From Rhynchopus euleeides (Eukaryota > Euglenozoa > Diplonemea > Diplonemida > Diplonemidae): a DNA stretch of 64,000 bases. The stretch lies in assembly GCA_963210315.1 (NCBI GenBank), contig OY723241.1, positions 496,001 through 560,000 on the forward strand, in the 5' to 3' direction. Positions within the stretch are counted from its first letter, which is position 1; every line of letters starts with the position of its first letter. The position numbers and the translations under genes were made by a program. This document shows, piece by piece, positions 22,231 through 30,564 of this stretch. The notes below the pieces were generated by a model, which saw only the letters and a list, made by a program, of their open reading frames with translations, was not told the origin of the DNA and did not search any database.

Positions 22231-24063
22231 TCAGAGAGCACCCTGCGGGTTGGCGACCCACTTGGTGATGTCTGCTTTGGTAATTGCACGGAAAGAACCA
22301 GAGGCGTCCCGCCCCTTCTGCCCTGCAGGGAGCAGGCGCAGCATCTCTGCAGCCTCGGCCTCCTCGCTATCATCCTTATCGAACAGCGCAGAGAAGGCTG
22401 CCTGGTGCGCGTGCTGCAGCTGCTCCAGCACCTGGTTGATCGTCCCGCGCCGTTCCTTCGACTGGCAGAACTCTTCGATCGCCTTCCACTTCATGTTGAA
22501 GCAGGAGTCGACGACGCAGTCCTCAAAGAACTCATCCAGGCTCCCGTCCTCCTGAGCATACAGCCACCCTTTGATGCAGTGGAATGGGGCACGCAGCAGG
22601 GCGCCTGTCACATCATCCAGAGACGGCACATTCGCATGGAACGAATCCACACCCACATTGGTGTACCGCCAGCAGGGGTACGCCCCGCGGTCTGTGTTGG
22701 TGGTTGCCACGGGGATGTTGTTCACATCCAGATCCGCCGGGTCGACGCGGCGCGACTTCATCTGCTGCTTCGTCAGGGAGAACTCCTTCTGAAACTTCTC
22801 CAGAAGCGCCTCCGCTGCAGTGACGGCGATCTGCCGCGCCTGCAGAGAGTTGCCAAACTCGGATGTGGAGGAGAACACGGGCTGCCCCTTGAAGCGGTTC
22901 CACTCGTTGATCGCATTCAGCGTCACCCTGTCGGAGGCACGCAGCACCACGGTATCCAGATCCACGGCATTCCCAGTGTAGTTCCGCATCTTCGCAGGCC
23001 CGGTGCTGCCGTACCTCGAGAGATCACCCGAGAAGTGGTTCCCCCTCATCTCCGTGAAGATCTCCCTCCCGTGCAGGACAAGGTTCCGCAGCCCAGCCAT
23101 GCTGAGCACCTTCCTCCGATAGATGCTCTCACCCCCGACATTCGCAAAGTAGTTAGGCACCTTGCCACCGGGGCGCAGCTCCCTCGCCAGTGCGGCGTCA
23201 GCCTCCCCCCCGCCGTACTTCTGCACATACTTCTCCTCGGTGAAGGTCAGCATGATGTCGTTCCACACGCCAACAAGAGTGTCCTGGTCGGCACGCGAGA
23301 TGTCCTTCAGCCCAGGCTTGCAGCACACATCCTCGCTGTTGCTGTAGAGCCCGTCGCACCTCGCGATGACCCGCCGCACCGCCTCCACACAATACACGGG
23401 GCGCTGCAAAGGCTGCGCCACCGCCACCGCCGCTGCCGGCGGAGGTGCCACGGGGAGGCTGGCACCCCGGACAGCGGCACCGCCGCTGCTCCTCACTGAA
23501 TAGTCCGGCTCGCCCTCACGCTCCTCCGCGGCCCGACGCCTCTCGCGGCGCTCCCGCCGGGACAGCGTCTGGAGGTGTGGGTTGGTGGTGGTGATCCCCT
23601 TCCGCTTTGAAGAGGTGCGGAGATAGGTGTCGAATGCGGTGAGCAGGGTGCGAGCCGCAGAGATGTCGTCGGCACGCTCCCACGTCACCTGGCTGTGCTC
23701 CCGCCACTGCACCTGGTAGTAGACGATGTTGCGCTCCTTCCGCTTGGCGAGGATTTTGCTGATCCCGATGTCATCATCGTCCTGCGTGGGCTCGCTCTCC
23801 AGATCTGCGAAGTCATCCGAGAGGGCGCAGTAGAGGTTTGCCCAGTAGGCATCGTCCAGACGTGCCTTCGCTGCGTCCGCCAGGAGGCGTTGCTTCTCCG
23901 CCACCACCTCGGAATCCAACTCATCCAGCCGCTCGAGCAGTGCGTCGAGCGACAGCACCGTCTCCAGCTCAGGCTCAGGGGCACCCTCGTCAGCAGGGTC
24001 GGCGAACCGGATGCCCTGCGGCTGCGGGGCAGCACCCTCATCAACGGGAGGCATGCCCGACAT
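22231..24063 (-). CDS. Chromodomain-containing protein
   Basis: This is a single-exon gene of 610 residues. Residues about 99-147 read as a chromodomain: a 'I.KILAKR...n.vYYqVQW' strand block followed by 'SQVTWERADDI' and a closing helix. The core aromatic residues are Y115, Y116, W120 and W128, followed by E129. Such domains read methylated histone tails or act as targeting modules. The N-terminus is acidic. A basic Arg-rich stretch follows near residues 165-180 (RRERRERRR), and the remaining 400 residues form a long domain I do not recognise, with a conserved-looking FxxxRGNHFSG stretch. A chromatin-associated role is inferred from the chromodomain alone. The start used is 24063; a second in-frame ATG lies three codons in. 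Confidence 0.75.
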   Translation of the reverse strand: MSGMPPVDEGAAPQPQGIRFADPADEGAPEPELETVLSLDALLERLDELDSEVVAEKQRLLADAAKARLDDAYWANLYCALSDDFADLESEPTQDDDDIGISKILAKRKERNIVYYQVQWREHSQVTWERADDISAARTLLTAFDTYLRTSSKRKGITTTNPHLQTLSRRERRERRRAAEEREGEPDYSVRSSGGAAVRGASLPVAPPPAAAVAVAQPLQRPVYCVEAVRRVIARCDGLYSNSEDVCCKPGLKDISRADQDTLVGVWNDIMLTFTEEKYVQKYGGGEADAALARELRPGGKVPNYFANVGGESIYRRKVLSMAGLRNLVLHGREIFTEMRGNHFSGDLSRYGSTGPAKMRNYTGNAVDLDTVVLRASDRVTLNAINEWNRFKGQPVFSSTSEFGNSLQARQIAVTAAEALLEKFQKEFSLTKQQMKSRRVDPADLDVNNIPVATTNTDRGAYPCWRYTNVGVDSFHANVPSLDDVTGALLRAPFHCIKGWLYAQEDGSLDEFFEDCVVDSCFNMKWKAIEEFCQSKERRGTINQVLEQLQHAHQAAFSALFDKDDSEEAEAAEMLRLLPAGQKGRDASGSFRAITKADITKWVANPQGAL

Positions 24064-24446
24064 GGTGGGCTTGAAAGGGGTCCCTGGTGGTGGTGGTGGT
24101 GGGTAGTGGGCAGGGATAATAAAATACGGGCGGTCTTCGCTCAGGAGGGTGCCATGGCAGCGAGAGAGAGAGAGGGAGATCCTTCATATTTTTCATGCGG
24201 CTCCTTGTGCTTCTTCCCTGCTGTGCTGCCGGTGGCCTTCTGTTTCTGTTTGGCCCCCACCCCACCCCCCCGTTGAGGTCACGCAAAGCCGGATGACGAC
24301 CCGAAAAAAGGCACAAAACTTACACAAACCCCCACACGCGCCGTAAGAAACGCCCATCGCGTTTTCCGACAACGCAACACATTGGCTATTCCTTCCTGTC
24401 ATAGAATCACGAACCTCCGCCACCCCTCCACCTCCCCACACCATCC

Positions 24447-26549
24447 TCAGACATAGCCGCTGGCCGGCAGGAGCGGGAAGCAGAGGTTATACCAGGAGTC
24501 CCCCTTGAAGAGGGTCCCCGGATCTATCCAGGAAACACGTCCCGCTTTGAGGGCGGTCTCTGCGCAGGGCTTCGAAGAGGAGTAATGCGGGTCCAGCACG
24601 AGGAGGTGGGATGCCGAGGGGTCGGACTCGGAGAAGATGATCCCTAGGAGGGTGTGGGCGTACTGCCTCCCGCCGATCATCACCGGGGTGCCGACACGCT
24701 GGAAGTGGTGGTATAGCCTCCTCTGCAGGTCCGCGTCGCTCCCCAGCATCCCGCCGGACTCAATACGCTGCACGTTGCAGTCCACCCCCACCAGGCTGTT
24801 CACCGCGAGGAACACCTCGGCGCTTCCGATCCACTCCTTCGACCCGACGAAGGCGCTGGATGACTTCGAAGGATCAACCTCAAACAGAACCTCCTGCAGC
24901 TCGCGGATGGAGGGCACCCTCCCCACCGGAGCTCCGGCATACCCGTTGCGGACATACCACGACAGGATGATCTGCAGGGATCGGTAGGCACACCCCCAGC
25001 CGTCATCACGGAACCCATCACACTGGTAGTGGAAGTATAAGAGAGATCCGCGCACCACCGACACGCCAGAGGGGGTTGCACCGCCCTGCCCCGCCAGGGC
25101 CCTCCGCACAGGCCCTGGGAGCGGAGCCCCGAGGTGGGGGTTCTGGATCAGGCGGCGCCCGGCATGGCAGCCGTCCCCAGGGCGCGCCTCGTCGACCCCG
25201 GCGATGCGTGTGGAGGCCGCCCCCTCGCGCTCCACAAAGCAGACATCCTCCGCCAGCCGGAGGCGCTGCGAAAGGGAGAGCATCGGGCGGGACACCGGGG
25301 CTGCCCCACGCATCCCCGAGAAGAAGGCATGCGCCCCTTCCGCCAGCCGCCTGTTGATGGCGGCGTGGGGGGAGGCAGAGGTGTTGGAGGTGTTGGTGGG
25401 GGCTGTGGAGGCTGTGGAGGCGGTGGAACCACCCTTGGCATATCTCTGGGAGAGAGGCACCCCGCATCCGAACATCAGATGCGGCGGGCAGACGACGTAG
25501 GGTATGGTGATGGGGTGTGGCAGGAGCGGGTCGTGCCGCATCGCTGTGGCGGCCGACCCCCCGGTGGTGTCGGGGGTGGCGAGCTCGGTGCGGGGCATGA
25601 AGTGGCACCCTGCGGATTCGAAGGAAGGGCAGGATGCCCCCTTCTTCCTGCCTGACGCAGCGGCTGCACCCACCCCACGCGCCTGGGCCTGCAGCCTCGC
25701 GAGAACTGCACGCCTTTCAGCAAAACCCCTCCGGCAGAGGACTGCGCATGTGACAGTGTACAGAGGGCCCCCTATGTGAAGCTCTGACCGCCCTGCGCCT
25801 CCCGCATCCCCGCCGCTCCCCGCCGGCAGGGCGTAGACGAAAACGTTGTGCTCTGCGGTGAAGGGGTGTGCAGCGCCGCACCCCTGCCCCTCCGCCCCAT
25901 CCCCGCGCCCCGCGCGGGCGGCTCGGATTTTTCCCAGGAGAGGGTCCGCGGTGGGGGTGGGGGTGTGGGGCGCGGTGGGGTGGGGAGTGGATGCGGCGTA
26001 GCGGCACTCCGATCTGTTGTGTGACGCGGCCTCGCAGCCGGGTGGGATGGAGAAGGATGTGAGATCTGCGATGGAGGCGGTTTCGACGGTCAGCTCATGC
26101 GCATCAAGCACCGCCCCATCGAGGTAAAGCCCCTGTGCTGCAGTTGGGTTGGCAGAACCCGCAACAGAGTCCGCCGGAAGAGGATCCCGTGACTGCGCGT
26201 AGCGGATTTCGACGTTGGCGGCAGCCCCTTTGGACTTATTCCGGGGGCTGCTTGTGGGCTGGGAGAGAAGCAGGAGCAGCTCCGCCTCCGGGAGGGTGCG
26301 GTTGGGGGATGCGCAGAGGGTGGCGATGGCGGCGGCGACATCGCCTGTTTCGTCTGCCTGGGAGGCGACACCCACGACGGAGACGTCGGCTGGGAGGAGG
26401 AGGGATACGGCCTCAAGGTCTGCGTCTGCCGTGGCGCCGGAGAGGACGAGCTCCCCGTCGCTGGAGTGGAAGCCCAGCACCCATGCGGTCTGCATCGGCA
26501 CCAGGCTTCCGAGGGCATGGCGCGTGTCGTCACACAGCAGGACACGCAT
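24447..26549 (-). CDS. UFSP2: Ufm1-specific protease 2 (peptidase family C78)
   Basis: UFSP2 matures the ubiquitin-like protein Ufm1 and removes it from targets, acting in ER-associated ribosome quality control. The C-terminal 210 residues carry the family hallmarks in order. They are FHYQCDGFRDDGWGCAYRS with catalytic Cys520, FVGSKEWIGSAEV, GTPVMIGGRQYAHTLLG, and LLVLDPHY with Asp653 and His655. The YNLCFPL block closes the domain. I chose the ATG at 26549 (MRVLLCDDTRH), giving 700 residues; the open frame upstream only translates an (ACC)n repeat as poly-Thr. A CAG lies 7 nt before this ATG. The N-terminal 490 residues are partly low-complexity and lack a recognisable domain, as is common in UFSP2 relatives with extended N-termini. 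Confidence 0.9.
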   Translation of the reverse strand: MRVLLCDDTRHALGSLVPMQTAWVLGFHSSDGELVLSGATADADLEAVSLLLPADVSVVGVASQADETGDVAAAIATLCASPNRTLPEAELLLLLSQPTSSPRNKSKGAAANVEIRYAQSRDPLPADSVAGSANPTAAQGLYLDGAVLDAHELTVETASIADLTSFSIPPGCEAASHNRSECRYAASTPHPTAPHTPTPTADPLLGKIRAARAGRGDGAEGQGCGAAHPFTAEHNVFVYALPAGSGGDAGGAGRSELHIGGPLYTVTCAVLCRRGFAERRAVLARLQAQARGVGAAAASGRKKGASCPSFESAGCHFMPRTELATPDTTGGSAATAMRHDPLLPHPITIPYVVCPPHLMFGCGVPLSQRYAKGGSTASTASTAPTNTSNTSASPHAAINRRLAEGAHAFFSGMRGAAPVSRPMLSLSQRLRLAEDVCFVEREGAASTRIAGVDEARPGDGCHAGRRLIQNPHLGAPLPGPVRRALAGQGGATPSGVSVVRGSLLYFHYQCDGFRDDGWGCAYRSLQIILSWYVRNGYAGAPVGRVPSIRELQEVLFEVDPSKSSSAFVGSKEWIGSAEVFLAVNSLVGVDCNVQRIESGGMLGSDADLQRRLYHHFQRVGTPVMIGGRQYAHTLLGIIFSESDPSASHLLVLDPHYSSSKPCAETALKAGRVSWIDPGTLFKGDSWYNLCFPLLPASGYV

Positions 26550-26575
26550 CGCCCCGCTGGTGTGAGATGGTCCAC
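26550..26575 (-). promoter_or_regulatory. Putative trans-splice acceptor for UFSP2
   Basis: On the minus strand GGACCATCTCACACCAG ends at 26557, seven nucleotides before the chosen ATG. It supports rejecting the longer poly-Thr start. Confidence 0.4.
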
Positions 26576-26637
26576 CCTTACTACAGGACGCGTGGGATGG
26601 CTGGAGGTGGTTTGTTCCGCACGGTGGGGTGCAGAGG

Positions 26638-26797
26638 AGTGTGGTGGTGGTGGTGGTGGTGGTGGTGGTGGTGGTGGTGGTGGTGGTGGTGGTGGTGGTG
26701 GTGGTGGTGGTGGTGGTGGTGGTGGTGGTGGTGGTGGTGGTGGTGGTGGTGGTGGTGGTGGTGGTGGTGGTGGTGGTGGTGGTGGTGGTGGTGGTGG
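26638..26797. repeat. Long (GTG)n/(CAC)n trinucleotide microsatellite
   Basis: About 53 uninterrupted GTG units occupy 26638-26797 and are followed by a G-run at about 26817-26830. On the transcribed (minus) strand it reads as C/A-rich sequence upstream of UFSP2. A perfect tract this long is likely to vary in length between individuals and to be hard to assemble. Confidence 0.9.
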
Positions 26798-26839
26798 GGG
26801 GTTCTTGTTCTGCCAGGGGGGGGGGGGGGGGTGGGGGGG

Positions 26840-27701
26840 TGGGGAGGTGGGGAGGTGGGGGCAGCAGCATATTTCGCACCGTTTGCAGGGCCTGGCACGT
26901 CACGGCTCCTCACCCCGCCGTTGGGCCTGCACAGCGTCACACGTTGTCACGAAAGAGCGATTCTGGCTGGACAGCCGCCGCGCAGCATCCGCACCAGCAG
27001 CGCCCTGTATATTGGGGGCCGCTGGCACGGGTTGCACGGTATAGGAGGCAATGCGGTAGGTAGTTACTTTGGCGCAGAAGTGTGGAGCGGAGGTGTGCAC
27101 CTGCTCGACAGCAGAGAGGTGGAGGACACACCTGGCCCACCTTCAGGCCAATGGCACAGCAGCACCACCCGCAGCATGGGCGGTGCAGGACAAGATAGAC
27201 TAGAAATAAGCAAGGAAACAACGAACAGCTGCGACCCTGTGTGGCAGCGGGTCACCGGCAGGTGGCCGGCAGCTGTGGTGCTGTTGCGTGGTCCACATCA
27301 TCCCCGCCACAGTGGCTTGCCACCGTACCAGGGGCTGTGGGCAGCCGCAGCAGCTCACACGCGCTGCACGAACCCACCGACTGGCAAACGCCTGGACCAC
27401 ACTGGGTTGTCAGCACACAAATACGATGGCCACACACAGGCACAGCCAATGCGGGGCGGTGCAGGCATGCCGCACCGCCCCAGAACACACGTGAATAAAT
27501 AAAAGCAAACAGCGGACCAGACAGAGGCAAGGTCTGGTTCTTTTCTCACTTCGTGTTGTCAGATTCTTTTGGTTCCATTCTTCCTGCTCGCATGCAGCAT
27601 CCATCCGCCTTGTGGGGCTGGTGCTCTTCTTTGGTCTGGAGTCCTTCAAGCCAGCACCTGGCATGCAGCAGTGTAATGATACAAACACATTGCAGGAGGC
27701 C
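26840..27701. other. Intergenic between C1 protease and UFSP2
   Basis: No gene is recognised. This is the 3' flank of the papain-family gene on the minus strand. Open frames on both strands lack domains. Confidence 0.5.
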
Positions 27702-29944
27702 TCACAGGCTCAGCCCAACCTTCGCGAACACCGGGTTCGTCGTGATGCCGCACTGGTTAGTCCCGCGCTCCAGGCGGACGTACCCGCCCTCGCCCCACTG
27801 CGTGCCCCACGAGTTCTTCACCAGCCAGTACTTCCGCCCTGCGTCCTCGCCGTACCCCACAATCAGCACCGCGTGGTCGCACACGTGGTTGCAGCACCCC
27901 GTCATGATGCCGTCGGTGTATGTCCACCACAGCTGCGTCATCGCGTCCACGCAGATTGACACCGGGCCGCCCTGTGCCACGTAAGCCGCCATCGACTCCT
28001 CGTCCTGCGCCACGTTTGCGTACCCCGTCACGTTCGCTGCCGCCCGCGTCCCAGACGTGCACGCAGCCACCGCCCCGCCGCCGCTCGTGTACGGGTAGCT
28101 CGCCTCCGTCGCAATGCCGCTCTGCGCCACGTAGTCAATCGCCTTGTACGGCCACCCCCCGTTGCACCCCTCGTTGCCGTCCCGGTTGTCGCAGCTCACC
28201 AGGTTCTGCTCCGACAGCGACACCAGCGGGTGCCCGGCAATCGCCCACGCGCTCTCGATAGCACCGGTTGTGCTGTGAGTGGTGTGACGTGGTGTGGTGT
28301 GGCTGTGCTGGCCGTACATGAACAGGGTGCTATCCCTTTTGGGGATAACACCCTGTTCATGTACGGCCAGGTGATCATTCGTGCTTGTCCCACGGTGCAA
28401 GAACGTGCAGTTGTCTCGCTACGAGGACTGGTGGAAGTGTGTCCCTATCAAATGAGGGGTCTCCCGTGGCAACCTGAGCTGTGAGTGCGCACTCCATGAA
28501 CCTGCCGTTTGAGTTCACACACATTAGTTTGGTTATAATAAGCGCATAATACACCGCGCACACACCTAAATGTCCAACAGCTTCCGCATTGGCCCTGATC
28601 CTTCACAGGCGTCACAACGTTCTTCTGCCGCCAGTCCACATCCGTGGGCACAGACACGCCAACCGCCGGGCGCCACACCGGCCCCGCCACGTGCTGCTCC
28701 CGCCCGCAACCCTTGTACATCGCCTCGAACTCCGCGCGCGACAGGTCGGCCAGGCTGTTGTACCGCGGCTTCAATCCGGCCACCGCGACGTGCTCGCGGA
28801 AGTTGTCGAACCGGCGTGCCTCCTCAGCTGCAGACGCGTACACCCGCCCGTGCGCCTCCTTCCACGCTGCAAAGGCCGCCCGCAGCCTGCCCTCCTCGAG
28901 CATGTCCACACCCGACACCGACAGACGCGCCTCGGGGCCCACCGCCACAACACCTGCCGCCTGCGCAGGGAACAGTGTCGTGTTCAGCATCAGCGCGCGC
29001 GAGTAGGTGAAGCCAGCCGCCCCGTACTGCATCGTGCACACGAACTCCGCCCCCGCCGGCAGCACGAAGTAGCACCCGCCGCGGTTGCCCTGGTTGTTCC
29101 GGTTGACCCCCCACGCGCACACGTTCGAGGGCCCGAACCCGCAGTGGAAGGACGAGAACTCCTCCGTCACCGCCGCCGCCCCCACAGACACCACCAGGTC
29201 CACCGCGTGCGGGTTCTTGTACACGCAGTCGCACAGGTTCGGCGACGGGTACGTCACGTTCGGGCAGTTCCACGCCAGCTCCACCGGGGCCGCCTCCGCC
29301 AGCACGCCCGTCCGCAGCCGCAGCGCCTGCGCCGACGTCACGTCTGCTGTCCCGTTGCAGCGCAGTTCCGCCCCTGCCGGCAGCACGAAGTTGCACGACG
29401 ACCCCCCGGCGCCGTCTGCCACCGCCCAGTCGCACACCTGCAGCGATCCCGCTGTGCACATCAGCGACCCGCCCACATCGCCCGTGAAGGCCAGCGCCAC
29501 CCACTCGTCCACCGCAGCCGTGTTGCGGTACGTGCAGCCGCGCGTCCCCGTGCACGGCAGCGCCGCCGACGCCTCGCCCGACAGCACCGCCCCCGACAGT
29601 GCCGCCGCCTGCGAGTCGATCAGGTTCACCGTCCCGTGCCCGCGGCACGAGAAGCGCTGCCCCGCCCCCAGGAAGAAGAAGCAGTCCCCCGCGCTGCCGC
29701 TCGCCTCCGCCTGCCACTCACGGCTGCAGTACGTCGTCCCGTCGTCACCGGTGCACGCGAACCCGCCCGACGCCTCCCCCGACACAGGCTCGTACTGGAA
29801 GAACAGCGACACCGCCTCGTCCTGCGGGCCCCGGTTCTCGTAGTCGCATGCCTGTGCGATGTTGGACCCGCACGAGAAGCGCTCCCACTCCCACGCGGCT
29901 GCACCCGCAGCGAGTGCCAGCACACTAAACGTCCTCATCACCAT
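27702..29944 (-). CDS. Secreted papain-family cysteine protease with Cys-rich N-terminal extension (2 exons)
   Basis: The exons are 29944-28566 and 28272-27702, joined in phase 2 across a 293-nt GT-AG intron. The splice falls right after the active-site motif and restores [15 protein letters not shown], giving 649 residues. Order of parts: signal peptide (1 to about 20); Cys-rich region (about 20-330) of repeated units with 'C.Y.N...DE.V' and 'C.F.LPAGAE..C' patterns; I29 inhibitor propeptide (about 355-415, [12 protein letters not shown]); then the C1 peptidase. Catalytic residues are Cys456, His593 ([11 protein letters not shown]) and Asn613 ([13 protein letters not shown]), with the oxyanion Gln in QGQCGSC. 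It is probably lysosomal or secreted. The N-terminal Cys-rich extension is not a domain I recognise in papain-type proteases and may bind a surface ligand. The signal peptide start (MVMR) resembles that of the next gene upstream. Confidence 0.9.
28308..28370. repeat. 29-bp inverted repeat (hairpin) inside the C1 protease intron
   Basis: The arms 28308-28336 and 28342-28370 are complementary over 29 positions around a 5-nt loop. The single mismatch (28330 against 28348) is C opposite A on the plus strand, but becomes a G.U pair in RNA made from the minus strand. It lies within the 293-nt intron, close to the acceptor. It could be a miniature foldback insertion or an intron structural element. 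Confidence 0.9.
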
Positions 29945-30564
29945 TGTGGCAATCCTTGGCAATCTGTGTTGTGTCGTGTGTGTTGCGTTGCGGTGGTGAC
30001 GCTGGCAACTGGCGCATGAGGTGGATTTGGTTTTGCGACCCACGCACAGAAACAGGGGCGGGCGTGGCATCGTCAGGATCTACTCCTCGGGGCGACAGTA
30101 CGGCAGACCCGGCGGTGTGCATACGGCAGGCCACAAGGCCCGCACGCAGCCACACCAAGCATTCAGAGGCACCGGGGATTACGCATGACACACGCACGGC
30201 GCACAGCGCACGATGCACGATACCGCCGTGCAGTGTGTGCATGATTCCCCACTGTGCCCCCAGGCAAGGAAAGCGCGACAAGAGACGCATGGCAATGAAA
30301 ACGAGGGAGGTGGTGGATGATGAAGGATGAAGGGAATGGAGGGTACATGAGAATGCAGAGAATCTGGCGTTGAGGCCGGCATCTTTCACAAGAGAGCTAA
30401 CTGCTTGCCGCGTGCATGCATCGCCCCGCGTTGCGGACGTCGTTATGGTGTCTGAGCGTGTACGTGTGCACGCGACACGCATCCGTAGCGCATGGCGCCT
30501 ACCGAGAACACACGGCAGTAGAAAAGTAACAGAAGAAAGGGCGGGAGACACCCGAACACAAGTG

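Noticed and set aside
26550..26903. Long poly-Thr N-terminal extension of the UFSP2 frame
   Set aside because: It translates the (ACC)n microsatellite; a splice-acceptor-like CAG and ATG at 26549 give a sensible start.
28589..30019. 476-residue plus-strand frame opposite the C1 protease
   Set aside because: It is the antisense shadow of exon 1; the opposite strand has signal peptide, propeptide and catalytic motifs with a phase-consistent splice.
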